Origin: Runella zeae DSM 19591
Lineage (GTDB): Bacteria > Bacteroidota > Bacteroidia > Cytophagales > Spirosomataceae
Reading direction: 5' to 3'
NCBI RefSeq assembly: GCF_000423565.1
Contig: NZ_KE384038.1
Coordinates: 386,003 to 450,002 of the forward strand
DNA: 64,000 nucleotides
Below are positions 53,308-62,956 of the stretch, piece after piece; position 1 is the first letter of the stretch, and every line of letters begins with the position of its first letter. The position numbers and the translations under genes are program-made. The notes beneath the pieces were generated by a model. That model was given only the letters and a program-made list of their open reading frames with translations. It did not search any database and was not told the origin of the DNA.

Positions 53308-54870
53308 CTAGTTAGGATATCCTGGATTTTGTGGTTTTAGATTCGGGTTGTTAAGCATTTCTTGTTTTCCAAGGGGCAACAACAAGTGCTTAGCTTCGAG
53401 TGCTTTGTTGGAGCTTAGATTAACGTGGCCTACGAAATTGTCGAATCCATTGGTTTTTTCGTTGTATACTTTACGAAGGCGAACCATGTCAAACCAAGTG
53501 ATTTGCTCATAGCATAGCTCATGCCAACGCTCTCTCCAAACCGCTTCGCGGAAGGTAGCTTGAGTAAATGTACCAAGGGCAGGAGTAGTAAGTTTAGCCC
53601 GGTCTCTGATTCGTTTCATCGCATCGTAGGCCGCTTGATTAGGACCACCTACTTCATTTTGGGCTTCAGCGTAGGTAAGTAGTACTTCGGCGTAGCGAAT
53701 TTGAGGTACGTTTAAGTTGTCTTGGCGTGTACCTGCGGTGCCAGAAGTACCATTTGCGGTACGATTGAAGTGCTTGAAGATATAAGGAGCTCCTAAATTA
53801 AAACGAGCTCCATTGCCATTTGTAAAATAGGTCGTATAAAAATACCCTTCTTGGTCTTTAGCACGCAAATCGCCTGGCTCATAAGAGTTGTAGAATGAAG
53901 GGGTAGGCACTGTGCTACCTGTACCTGAAGGACCGTTGTAAGTAACGGGCTTGAAGTTAGGGAACATATTACCCATCGGATTTCCGGCTACCACAGTGTT
54001 GTATTGCAGCATGAAAAGGTGCTCAATTCTGTTTTTGAGGTTTTCTTGATGTACTTCCTCATACGTGGCAAACAAGTTGATGACATTAGGGTTAGCATTA
54101 GCATAGGTGATTACTTCAAGTGCTTTGCTAGCGGCTAGTTGATAGTGAGAAGCCCCCTTGTTGAGAGGAAAACCAGCCATTGTGAGATACACACGAGCCA
54201 ATTGTGCTTTTACAGCGGCAAGATTGACGCGTCCGCTTACATCCATCCATGCCAAGCCTGCATTTTCAGCTTCGGTGAGGTCAGCGACAATCAACTTATA
54301 AATCTCCTCTTGAGAAGTACGAGTGGGTTGAAAGTCAGTAGAACCAGCAGTTTGAGGATCTGTAATCAATGGTATATCTCCCCAAAGTCTTACGGCAGTG
54401 AAGTAAGCAGAAGCCCGAAGAAAACGCGCTTCACCCAAGATTTTCTTTTTCTGCGCCTCAGGCATAGGGGTGATTGGCGGTACTTTCGCAATCACTTGGT
54501 TGGCTTGAGAAATTACTTTATAAAGCCCATTCCAGTAGTTTACTACGTGAGCGGTGTTACCATCATGAACCAACCCATACAAGTTGTTAAGGTCAGAGTT
54601 TTGGGCTGTTTCGGTAGTAGAAGTACCTGTAAGTGCTTCTAGCAATTGCCAGTTGGAAGAAAAAATCCCCGCACCATCACCCATGAATCTCAAGTCAGCA
54701 TATACAGAAGCTAAAGCGGCCTCGGCGTGATCGGGAATAGTGTAAAAGCTATCGGGCGTTAAGTTAGACGGTGCTTGTTCTTTTAAGAATTCAGTACAAC
54801 CCGACGGTCCTAGCAACACAGCACTTAACAACGCTGCCTTGCCTACATTCTTTATGATATTTAATTTCAT
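53308..54870 (-). CDS. SusD/RagB-family outer-membrane lipoprotein 3
   Basis: 520 aa. Lipoprotein signal ends PSGC-T at Cys25. SusD fold: FLRASAYFTAVRLWGDIPLIT, VWRERWHELCYEQITWFDMVRLRKVY, LLPLGKQEMLNNPNLKPQ. It is partner of SusC 3, 31 bp upstream. The whole pair is divergent from a secreted CocE-type hydrolase and close to an amidohydrolase, so a peptide- or amide-like nutrient is possible. Confidence 0.93.
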   Translation of the reverse strand: MKLNIIKNVGKAALLSAVLLGPSGCTEFLKEQAPSNLTPDSFYTIPDHAEAALASVYADLRFMGDGAGIFSSNWQLLEALTGTSTTETAQNSDLNNLYGLVHDGNTAHVVNYWNGLYKVISQANQVIAKVPPITPMPEAQKKKILGEARFLRASAYFTAVRLWGDIPLITDPQTAGSTDFQPTRTSQEEIYKLIVADLTEAENAGLAWMDVSGRVNLAAVKAQLARVYLTMAGFPLNKGASHYQLAASKALEVITYANANPNVINLFATYEEVHQENLKNRIEHLFMLQYNTVVAGNPMGNMFPNFKPVTYNGPSGTGSTVPTPSFYNSYEPGDLRAKDQEGYFYTTYFTNGNGARFNLGAPYIFKHFNRTANGTSGTAGTRQDNLNVPQIRYAEVLLTYAEAQNEVGGPNQAAYDAMKRIRDRAKLTTPALGTFTQATFREAVWRERWHELCYEQITWFDMVRLRKVYNEKTNGFDNFVGHVNLSSNKALEAKHLLLPLGKQEMLNNPNLKPQNPGYPN

Positions 54871-54901
54871 CGCAAATTTCGTTTTTGAATTAAGTAATTA
54901 A

Positions 54902-57900
54902 TTAGAATCCAACCTGAATCCCTAGCATGTAAGTGGTAGGCTTAGGATAGTTGTGCCAAATCATCCCTTGAGAGAAGGCGCTGTTGCCATTTCCTTGGTT
55001 GGTAGGAGTTACTTCTGGATCTCCTACGATTTTATCTTCTACCAACAAGAAGAAGTTTTGGGCACTAGTATAGATTCTAAGACGGCTTAATTTTAGTTTG
55101 CTAGTAACGTGGCTAGGGAAAGTATAGCCCAACAATAAGTTTCTACCACGAAGGAATGAGCCATTTTTGATCCAGTGACTATCCACATTTGTTACATAGC
55201 CCGCTCTTGTATCGCGAATTTCGGCAATCATCGTGTTTTGGTTTTGAGGAGTCCAAGCGTTCAATACAGATGTATAGCTATTGGCAAGTGCTTGGCGGTC
55301 CTCGCTTGGGTGAAGGTTCATGAGCATTACGTCATTGCCATACATATATTGAAGCTCTAAGGTCAAGTCAAGGTTTTTATAACGAACGGTGTTGGTCAAT
55401 GCACCCCAGCCTTTAGGACTACCGTTTCCGATAATGCTACGATCGGCATCAGTAATTGCTTTATCGCCGTTTACATCCAAGTACTTAATATCACCAGGCA
55501 AGATAGTGAGACCGTTGCGGTAGCTAGTGAATTTAGCAGCTTCTTCGCGCTCGGCTTCGCTCCATACACCTAAGCGAGTTAATCCCCAAAACGAACCTAC
55601 GGGTTCTCCGATACGAATCACGTTGGTAGGGTTGGTGAAGTTAGGTCCCCCTACATTGAAGATGTCAGAAGGTGTTGCCAAAGAAAGCACCTTGTTACGG
55701 TTCATTGAAATGTTGAAGGTGGTATTCCACTGAACTACTCCGTTGTCGATGTTAGTAGAGTTGATGGCGATTTCAATACCCTTGTTGTACATTGAGCCTA
55801 CGTTACGTCTGATAGTAGCGTATCCACTTGTACGCGGTACAGGGGCATCCAAAAGCATATCGGTAGTCTCTCTATAATACAAGTCAGCCTCAATATTTAC
55901 GCGGCCTTTCAAAAGTCCCAATTCAACACCTACGTCAGCTTGGGCTGTTTTTTCCCAACGCAAATCGGGGTTAGCCAAACGTGAAATACCCGTACCTGAC
56001 ACGCGCGAATCGTTGTACAAAGTAGCGTAGTTTGAGCTAAGAAGGGCGAGTGAAGAGTAGGCCGGGATTTCGGAGTTACCAGTCAAACCAAAGCTAGTAC
56101 GTAATTTCAAATTAGAAATAACATTGTTGCCTTTCAAGAAATCTTCTTCAGACAAACGCCACGCAAATGCTCCTGAAGGGAAGAAGGCATATTTGTGGTT
56201 ATCCCCAAATTTTGACGAACCATCGGCACGACCAGTCAAGGTAAACAAGTACTTGTTGGACAAGGTATAGTTGATACGTCCAAAGTATGAGTTAAAGGCA
56301 AAACGAGATGCACCTGAGCCCACACCAGGGTTGGTAGCACCTGCACCGAGGTTGTTAAAGCCAAAGTAGTCAGTAGCAAAGTTGTTGATGCTTGCACTCA
56401 TACTAAAAGCATTTGTTTCTTGCCAAGAAATCCCCAAAAGGGCAGTCAAAGAGTGTTTATCGCCGATTTGTTTGTTGTAAGTCAAATAGTTTTCCAACGA
56501 CCAGAAGCTCTCTTTACTGTTGCTAGTAGAAGCATTACCATTACCACCAATATTCAATGTACGAGTTTGAGATTGGTTGTTTTCTTGGGTCAATACATTT
56601 ACCCCAAATACAGTACGCATCTCCAATCCTTTAGCGATATTGATGTTTGAGTACATACTACCCACGGTAGTTTGGGTATTCAAAATATACTTACGACCCA
56701 TCAAGCGGTGCAAAGAGCTCATAGTACCCTCTGCGTAGGGGTAGTCACGGTTGTTGGCAAATGTACCGTCGGCATAGCGAGTAGGCATAAATGGAAAATC
56801 CTCCACGATTTGGCGCGCTACTGCGTCATTGATATCCACAAGGTTTTCGCTTTGGTTGTTGTAGCTCAAAGTACCTCCTACTTTCAACCATTTTTTGATT
56901 TGATCATCAATCGTAAAACGACCTGCATAACGCTTCATGTAAGAAGTTTTGATAAGCCCTTGGTCGTCGCGATAGTTGAGTGAGAAGGAGTACTGTGTAC
57001 GCTCGTTACCACCGCTGAAACCCAATTGGTGGTTTTGAGAAAGGCTATTTTGGCTAGTCTCTTTAAACCAATCGGTGTCGTAAAGAGGGTTTCCATTAGC
57101 ATCAAAAATCCGTGGATCTGTGCGGCGAAGTTTAGGGTTTAAGTAAGCCCATTTACCTGCTGCCCAGCCTACAGGGTCATACTTGGCCATATTGGCCCAT
57201 GCCAAATCTTCAACTGCCAAATATTGTTTGGCATTGAGTACTTCAGGGCGGTTGGGTCCGATGGTATTTACGCTGAAGTCGGCATTGTAAGTGACCGTTC
57301 CTTCGCCTGCTTTTCCTTTTTTGGTAGTTACCAAGATTACGCCATTAGCCCCTCTAGCTCCATAAATAGCGGTAGAAGAAGCATCTTTCAATACTTCCAC
57401 CGACACGATGTCGTTGGGGTTGATATAATCGATTGCTGAGGTAAACTGGTTTTGGTTTCCTTGAGGAAGCATCACACCATCTACTACGTAAAGAGGGTTG
57501 TTAGAAGAGTTGATAGAACTAAAACCCCGTACCCGGATAGTAGTACGACCGCCTGGACGGCCAGAGTTAGTATTTACTTGCACCCCTGCCATACGACCCG
57601 AAAGCGCCTGTGTAAGTGAAGGTGCGGGGCGTTCGAGTAGCTGATCTGCTTTTACTGAACCTACGGCACCTGTTAAGTCTGATTTTTTGAGGGTACCATA
57701 ACCGATAACCACAATCTCCTCTAACACTTTACTGTCACCTTTGAGAGTAAGGTTAATAGTGGTTTGATTGCCAACGGCAATTTCTTGTGGTTGATAGCCC
57801 ACAAACGAGAAAATTAAAGTAGCATTTGCGTCAGGGACATCAAGTTTGAATTGTCCATTACCGTCAGTGACGGTACCTCGTTGCGTACCTTTCAATACAA

Positions 57901-58111
57901 TACTTACACCAGGAAGAGGAGAGTTGGTTTCGTCAACTACCTTTCCGGTTACAATTTTGTCAACTGATTTTTGATCCACATTAGTGGTGGTGAGTTTGTC
58001 GAGGACATGTCGATCTGGAGCGGCTTGGGAGATGTTGCTGCTCAAAAATGCTAAGATGCCTATCCCCATCATCTTAGCGAGCGAACCATGCGAATGTAAT
58101 GGTTTGTTCAT
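54902..58111 (-). CDS. SusC/RagA-family TonB-linked outer-membrane transporter 3
   Basis: 1069 aa. N-terminal signal region (to about 30), carboxypeptidase-like domain (VTGKVVDETNSPLPGVSIVLKG), TonB box/plug (EEIVVIGYGTLKKSDLTGAV, ALSGRMAGVQV, TIRVRGFSSINSSNNPLYVVDG) and a barrel ending TYMLGIQVGF. It works with SusD 3. A 367-bp region separates it from the divergent CocE gene. Confidence 0.95.
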   Translation of the reverse strand: MNKPLHSHGSLAKMMGIGILAFLSSNISQAAPDRHVLDKLTTTNVDQKSVDKIVTGKVVDETNSPLPGVSIVLKGTQRGTVTDGNGQFKLDVPDANATLIFSFVGYQPQEIAVGNQTTINLTLKGDSKVLEEIVVIGYGTLKKSDLTGAVGSVKADQLLERPAPSLTQALSGRMAGVQVNTNSGRPGGRTTIRVRGFSSINSSNNPLYVVDGVMLPQGNQNQFTSAIDYINPNDIVSVEVLKDASSTAIYGARGANGVILVTTKKGKAGEGTVTYNADFSVNTIGPNRPEVLNAKQYLAVEDLAWANMAKYDPVGWAAGKWAYLNPKLRRTDPRIFDANGNPLYDTDWFKETSQNSLSQNHQLGFSGGNERTQYSFSLNYRDDQGLIKTSYMKRYAGRFTIDDQIKKWLKVGGTLSYNNQSENLVDINDAVARQIVEDFPFMPTRYADGTFANNRDYPYAEGTMSSLHRLMGRKYILNTQTTVGSMYSNINIAKGLEMRTVFGVNVLTQENNQSQTRTLNIGGNGNASTSNSKESFWSLENYLTYNKQIGDKHSLTALLGISWQETNAFSMSASINNFATDYFGFNNLGAGATNPGVGSGASRFAFNSYFGRINYTLSNKYLFTLTGRADGSSKFGDNHKYAFFPSGAFAWRLSEEDFLKGNNVISNLKLRTSFGLTGNSEIPAYSSLALLSSNYATLYNDSRVSGTGISRLANPDLRWEKTAQADVGVELGLLKGRVNIEADLYYRETTDMLLDAPVPRTSGYATIRRNVGSMYNKGIEIAINSTNIDNGVVQWNTTFNISMNRNKVLSLATPSDIFNVGGPNFTNPTNVIRIGEPVGSFWGLTRLGVWSEAEREEAAKFTSYRNGLTILPGDIKYLDVNGDKAITDADRSIIGNGSPKGWGALTNTVRYKNLDLTLELQYMYGNDVMLMNLHPSEDRQALANSYTSVLNAWTPQNQNTMIAEIRDTRAGYVTNVDSHWIKNGSFLRGRNLLLGYTFPSHVTSKLKLSRLRIYTSAQNFFLLVEDKIVGDPEVTPTNQGNGNSAFSQGMIWHNYPKPTTYMLGIQVGF

Positions 58112-58478
58112 AGAGTGTTGCCATTGCTATGGCGTTTTAGGTTTGAAAACGACTGTACTAATTAAACAATGCACCCTAAGAAGAGTAGATTTCAAAATAA
58201 TTACTTTCTTTATTCTAAAAAAAATATCCATCACCAAGTTATTAATTGAATTTTTTTAATATCTCATTTATTGTATAATGATTGTATAAAAAGGGTGAAT
58301 ATGCTAATATGTGTATATTTAACCCACATTTGTGTCTACAAAAAAGCATAATCCATCTTGTACAAAAACCATTATAAAAAAATTGTGACGTGATTCCCTC
58401 TACAAGACTCTTTGGGCTTTTGTATGTAAATAGGTAGTTTTGGGAAATACCTTGTTTATCCATCCAAACTATTATTTT
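58112..58478. other. 367-bp intergenic region between divergent SusC 3 and CocE-type genes
   Basis: It holds a consensus Bacteroidota promoter on the plus strand (58411-58442). The part nearer SusC 3 is AT-rich with no clear match to a minus-strand promoter. A short direct repeat TGTATAATGATTGTATAA occurs near 58270. No gene is supported. Confidence 0.6.
58411..58442 (+). promoter_or_regulatory. Consensus Bacteroidota promoter of the CocE-type hydrolase gene
   Basis: TTTG at 58411-58414, 20 bases, TAGTTTTG at 58435-58442: an exact match to TTTG-N20-TAnnTTTG. The ATG at 58479 follows after 36 bases. Confidence 0.65.
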
Positions 58479-60359
58479 ATGAGAAAGATATTACTTCTAT
58501 TTGCGATTAGCTTCTTGGCGAAAACTGCCGTTTTTGCCCAAGAAGATATTCTGAAAAAATTACAAAATATTGCAGTTGTTGACCAAAAAGTAATGATGCC
58601 AATGCGAGACGGAGTGCGCTTGGCTACGGATATTTTTCGCCCCAAAACTGATAAGCCCGTTCCGGTCATTTTTTCCAAAACTCCTTATAATTTCAACTCT
58701 TGGGGCAATGGCGAAATGAATCCCCGTACCTACCAAGCTGCTTTGGAGGCTGTTTCTAGGGGGTATGCATATGTGGTTCAAAATGAGAGAGGTAGGTTTT
58801 TTTCAGAAGGTGATTGGGACATTCTCGGGCCTCCTACTACCGACGGCTATGATGCTTTTTCGTGGCTTACCAAACAAGCTTGGTGCAATGGTAAAATCGG
58901 CACGATTGGATGCTCTTCTACCGCAGAATGGCAAATGGCAGTAGCCGCCCTCGATCACCCTTCTCATGCGGCAATGGTACCGCAAGGGTTTGGAGCTGGA
59001 GTAGGAAAAGTAGGGGAGTTTTGGGAGCAGGGCAATTGGTACAGAGGTGGTGCTCAACAAATGCTTTTTACCGCGTGGCTTTATGGCACTCAAAATGACG
59101 CAGTTAGGCCGCAGTTTCCCAAAAATGCTACCCAAGAAGAACTACAGCGCGTGTCAAGGTATTTTGATTTAGCTACCGAAATGCCGCCAGTAGATTGGTC
59201 AAAAGGATTGAGACATCTGCCAGTGCAGGATATTATCAAAAATGTAAACGGCCAAAAAGGAGTTTATGAGAAGATGATTGTACGCAAACCAAACGACCCA
59301 GAATGGTTTAAAGGTGGTTTGTACCACGACAACATGCCTTTTGGCGTGCCTAGTTTTTGGTTTGTGTCTTGGTATGATGTATCAAGTGCACCTAATTTGG
59401 CCCTTTTTAATCATGTTCGTAAAAATGCTACCGACCCTCAAGTGCGCGACAATCAGTATTTGGTGATTGCTCCTACTTTGCACTGTGCTTACAAAAGAGC
59501 CACCGAAAATACCATCGTCGGAGAGCGAAGCGTAGGCGACGCCCGCCTCAACTATGATGAGCAAATTTATGCTTGGTTTGACCATTGGCTCAAGGGCGAA
59601 ACCAACGATTTCTTCAAGAAGACCCCACGTGTACAATACTATACGATGGGATCAAACAAGTGGCAATCGTCAGAAACGTGGCCTCCTGCCGATGTCGAAA
59701 TGAAAACTTACTATCTCAATAGTGGTGGAAAAGCCAATAGCCTTTACGGAGATGGAAAGCTTACGCTTCAAGCACCTTCCAAAGAAAACAAGACGGATGA
59801 GTTTGCGTACGATCCCAAATTTCCAGTGCCTTCTTATGGTGGAAATGTGTGTTGTACTGGCAACGCTGTGCAGGGAGGTTCTTTTGACCAACATCAAATG
59901 GAAACGCGGCATGACATCTTGGTTTATACCACGGAACCCTTTAAAGAAGGAGTAGAAATGACCGGACAAATCGAAACCACTTTGTATGTATCTTCGGACG
60001 CAAAAGATACCGATTTTACGGTAAAAGTTATCGATGTATATCCCGACGGGAGGGCGTATAATTTGGATGAGACTATTTTGCGAGCCCGCTATCGTGAAGG
60101 CTTCGATAAAGAAGTATGGATGGAAAAAGGAAAAGTGTATAAACTCAACTTGAGTCCGATGGTGACCTCCAATTATTTTGCTCCTGGTCATAGTATTCGT
60201 ATCGAAATATCAAGTAGTAATTTTCCACGTTTTGACCGCAACCTCAATACAGGGGGCAATAATTATGACGAAAAAGACGGTATCGTAGCTCACAATCAAA
60301 TCCATCATTCGGCGGCTTATCCTTCTCAGGTGCGCTTGCCTCTTCTAAAGACTAAGTAA
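58479..60359 (+). CDS. Secreted CocE/NonD-family hydrolase (S15-like alpha/beta hydrolase)
   Basis: 626 aa from the ATG at 58479 (signal peptide to AVFAQ, residue 21). N-terminal hydrolase core: [30 protein letters not shown], and nucleophile Ser146 in [12 protein letters not shown], where most members read GxSYxG. A C-terminal jelly-roll domain ([42 protein letters not shown]) is typical of CocE and X-Pro dipeptidyl peptidases. Possible substrates are esters, beta-lactam-like amides or Pro-containing peptides. It is divergent from SusC 3, which may import its products. Confidence 0.9.
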   Translation: MRKILLLFAISFLAKTAVFAQEDILKKLQNIAVVDQKVMMPMRDGVRLATDIFRPKTDKPVPVIFSKTPYNFNSWGNGEMNPRTYQAALEAVSRGYAYVVQNERGRFFSEGDWDILGPPTTDGYDAFSWLTKQAWCNGKIGTIGCSSTAEWQMAVAALDHPSHAAMVPQGFGAGVGKVGEFWEQGNWYRGGAQQMLFTAWLYGTQNDAVRPQFPKNATQEELQRVSRYFDLATEMPPVDWSKGLRHLPVQDIIKNVNGQKGVYEKMIVRKPNDPEWFKGGLYHDNMPFGVPSFWFVSWYDVSSAPNLALFNHVRKNATDPQVRDNQYLVIAPTLHCAYKRATENTIVGERSVGDARLNYDEQIYAWFDHWLKGETNDFFKKTPRVQYYTMGSNKWQSSETWPPADVEMKTYYLNSGGKANSLYGDGKLTLQAPSKENKTDEFAYDPKFPVPSYGGNVCCTGNAVQGGSFDQHQMETRHDILVYTTEPFKEGVEMTGQIETTLYVSSDAKDTDFTVKVIDVYPDGRAYNLDETILRARYREGFDKEVWMEKGKVYKLNLSPMVTSNYFAPGHSIRIEISSSNFPRFDRNLNTGGNNYDEKDGIVAHNQIHHSAAYPSQVRLPLLKTK

Positions 60360-60420
60360 ATATTGGTAACAGGAGATACCAATGTAGGTGTGAGTTCCGT
60401 TAAAAAAATGATAATTTTGT

Positions 60421-60448
60421 AGAGGCGCTTACCGAAAGTAGCGCCTCT
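60421..60448 (+). terminator. Hairpin terminator between CocE-type and GHL10 genes
   Basis: AGAGGCGCT (60421-60429) pairs with AGCGCCTCT (60440-60448), 10-base loop, then TTTTG. A TAATTTTG (60412-60419) just before it looks like a -7 promoter box, so the hairpin might instead sit in the leader of the next gene. Confidence 0.7.
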
Positions 60449-60477
60449 TTTGCCCTCATCCAAACTCAGAATATTCT

Positions 60478-62046
60478 GTGAAAAAACATCTTGCTTGGCT
60501 TTGTTTGTTACTCTTTTTGGGATTGGAAGGTTGTAAAACCTCCAAAAAACCGCGTACTACTCCTCGTGATTTTGGTCCTATGGGGGTGCGCCGTGAGATG
60601 AGGGCTGTGTGGATTGCGACTGTCGACAATATCGATTGGCCTAGCCGCAAAAACCTTTCTCCTGACGAGCAGCGGGCTGAGTTTGTACGATTATTGGATA
60701 CTCACAAACGGACAGGTATCAATGCGGTTTTTGTGCAGGTGCGTGCCGCTGCGGATGCCTTCTACGCCAAAAGTGAAGAGCCTTGGTCTGAATGGCTCAC
60801 GGGCAAGCAAGGCAAAGCTCCCGAGCCTTTTTACGACCCAATGGAGTTTATGATTGAAGAGTGTCATCGGCGGGGGATGGAGTTTCATGCTTGGCTTAAT
60901 CTCAATCGCGTGGCTCACAGGGTTAGTAAAAGTATCGCTTCCAACAACATCGGCAAAGTACATCCTGAGTGGGTATTTGAATATGACGGCTATCGATTGT
61001 TCAATTTTGGCTTACCCGAAGTGAGGGATTATATTACCAATGTCACTACCAACATTGTCACAAATTATGACGTAGATGGCATTCACTTTGACGATTATTT
61101 CTACCCTTATACCGTGACGGGCCAAACCCTCAAAGACGAAGCAGCCTATCAGGAATACGGGCGGCGATTCCGCTCAAAAGACGATTGGCGCAGAGACAAT
61201 ATAGATAAACTTATCAAACAAATAAGCGATGCTATTACGGCTCAAAAATCCTATGTAAAGTTTGGGGTAAGCCCTTTTGGGGTTTGGCGTAACAAACAAG
61301 ATGACCCCAGCGGCTCTCCTACCCAAGCAGGGCAAACTTCATACGACAATCTATATGCCGATACCAAAAAATGGATGAAAGCAGGCTGGATAGATTACAT
61401 GGTTCCGCAGATTTATTTTTCTACCAAGTTTGACAAAGTGCCTTTCAGGACTCTGACGCTGTGGTGGCTCGATCATACTTATGGGCGTCATTTGTACATT
61501 GGCCAAGGGGCGTATCGGATAGGGACGCAGGATAAAGATAAAACATGGGCCGACTATTCGGAATTGCCTCGACAAATGCGATTTATCAGAGAACATAAAG
61601 AAATCACGGGAAGTGTATTTTATAGCTCTAAGTCTTTGATTAATAACAAATTTGGCCATGCAGATTCGCTTCGGAAGAATTTTTATAAAGAAGCTGCATT
61701 TCCCCCTCCTATGCCTTGGAAAGACCGCTTGCCGCCTGCGGCACCTCGCCAATTGCAAGCCAAAGATACGCGCAATGGCGTGGATTTGAGGTGGCTCCCC
61801 TCGCTCAAAGCGAGAGACGGGGATGGGGCGCGTTATTATGCCGTATATCGCTATGCAGACGACGAAGAGCCACGTTTATTAGCAGGGTGTTATGAAGGGC
61901 AAACCCGCGCTCTTGACCGTACTGCCCTTCGTGGCAAAGTCTATACGTATGCTATCACGGCATTGGATCGCCTTCACAATGAAAGTGAGGCCGTTTTGAC
62001 AAGCGTAATGGTGAGAGCCAATATGCACGCTAGAAGCAGTAAATAA
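60478..62046 (+). CDS. GHL10-family glycosyl-hydrolase-like lipoprotein (DigH-like) with C-terminal fibronectin-type domain
   Basis: 522 aa with a GTG start. A lipoprotein signal ends GLEGC (Cys19). The GHL10 barrel follows: MRAVWIATVDNIDWPS, INAVFVQVRAAADAFY, EFHAWLNLNRVAH, NYDVDGIHFDDYFYPY, WIDYMVPQIYFS. The last ~90 residues resemble a fibronectin type III domain (LPPAAPRQLQAKDTRNGVDLRW). E. coli DigH (YddW), of the same family, cleaves denuded peptidoglycan strands. A NamZ-like gene and a SAM-hydrolase gene lie next to it, which supports a cell-wall theme. The stop codon is 2 bp from that of the convergent SAM-hydrolase gene. Confidence 0.88.
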   Translation: MKKHLAWLCLLLFLGLEGCKTSKKPRTTPRDFGPMGVRREMRAVWIATVDNIDWPSRKNLSPDEQRAEFVRLLDTHKRTGINAVFVQVRAAADAFYAKSEEPWSEWLTGKQGKAPEPFYDPMEFMIEECHRRGMEFHAWLNLNRVAHRVSKSIASNNIGKVHPEWVFEYDGYRLFNFGLPEVRDYITNVTTNIVTNYDVDGIHFDDYFYPYTVTGQTLKDEAAYQEYGRRFRSKDDWRRDNIDKLIKQISDAITAQKSYVKFGVSPFGVWRNKQDDPSGSPTQAGQTSYDNLYADTKKWMKAGWIDYMVPQIYFSTKFDKVPFRTLTLWWLDHTYGRHLYIGQGAYRIGTQDKDKTWADYSELPRQMRFIREHKEITGSVFYSSKSLINNKFGHADSLRKNFYKEAAFPPPMPWKDRLPPAAPRQLQAKDTRNGVDLRWLPSLKARDGDGARYYAVYRYADDEEPRLLAGCYEGQTRALDRTALRGKVYTYAITALDRLHNESEAVLTSVMVRANMHARSSK

Positions 62047-62048
62047 GC

Positions 62049-62942
62049 TTATTTGCTGATTTTGATTTTCCAGTCGGAGCCACTTTTGATGCCGTATTTC
62101 CCCGCAAAATCTCCCATGTTGATAGCCAACGAAAATTGAAGGAGACTATTGAGGTAACAGAGGTTTTGTCCTTCGGGTACCTCACCAAAAGTATTGACAA
62201 AGGGTATATTTTCCTCAAATACCTGCTTTGAGCCATCCCAAATCGTGACTTTTAGTTTTTGTCCTGCTTTGAGATCCCATTTTTTGAGTAAATCGGCCGA
62301 TATATTGGTCCATACGTTGCCATACTGAACGTCCAAAATAGGAATATTTCCCACAATACTATTGGCTTCTAACTTGGCTTTTTGATAAGGAATACGCACC
62401 ACATCATCGGGTAAGCGCTTACCTACTTGAGCCAGGGTAATAACACCCGCTGCAAGCCTCGCACCCGTATAAGCATATACATCGCGCCCGTGAAAAGTGT
62501 AAGAGGCTTGCGAATTTTGGCGGCGATTGAGGGCTTCGTCTATTTCATGGACTGCCTCAATTCCCAATGACTCCGCAATCAACGTAAAAGTGCCGTTGTC
62601 GGGACCCACAAAATAGTGTCCACTTTTGGTTTTTACTACCACCGATTTCCGCTCAGTGCCTACGCCCGGGTCAACTACCGATACAAAAACCGTAGCTCGG
62701 GGCCAATAAGAGGCCGCTTGTTGGAGTCGATAGGCGGCTTCCCAAATATTGTAAGCAGGGATTTCGTGGGTAAGGTCAAACAATTTTAAGTCTTGACTAA
62801 CACTCATCGATACACCTTTCATGGCTGCTACGGCACCGTCCTTTAACCCAAAATCAGTTTGAAAAACCACGATTTTGGATTGGGAAAACACCGAAAAACT
62901 GTACAGAAAAAAGAGGCCAAACGTATAAATGATTGTTTTCAT
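62049..62942 (-). CDS. Secreted SAM hydrolase / hydroxide adenosyltransferase family protein (DUF62)
   Basis: 297 aa from the ATG at 62942, 14 bp after the stop of the upstream NamZ-like gene. The fold signatures are clear: QTDFGLKDGAVAAMKG (Asp30 and Asp35), FDLTHEIPAYNIWEAAY, SVVDPGVGTERKSVVV, FVGPDNGTFTLI. Cytoplasmic relatives hydrolyse S-adenosylmethionine to adenosine and methionine. The N-terminus is a signal peptide (MKTIIYTFGLFFLYSFSVFS), and no later Met could start the mature domain, so export is built in. SAM is not expected outside the cytoplasm, so the real substrate or role is open. Confidence 0.88.
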   Translation of the reverse strand: MKTIIYTFGLFFLYSFSVFSQSKIVVFQTDFGLKDGAVAAMKGVSMSVSQDLKLFDLTHEIPAYNIWEAAYRLQQAASYWPRATVFVSVVDPGVGTERKSVVVKTKSGHYFVGPDNGTFTLIAESLGIEAVHEIDEALNRRQNSQASYTFHGRDVYAYTGARLAAGVITLAQVGKRLPDDVVRIPYQKAKLEANSIVGNIPILDVQYGNVWTNISADLLKKWDLKAGQKLKVTIWDGSKQVFEENIPFVNTFGEVPEGQNLCYLNSLLQFSLAINMGDFAGKYGIKSGSDWKIKISK

Positions 62943-62956
62943 AAACCTATATTTTT

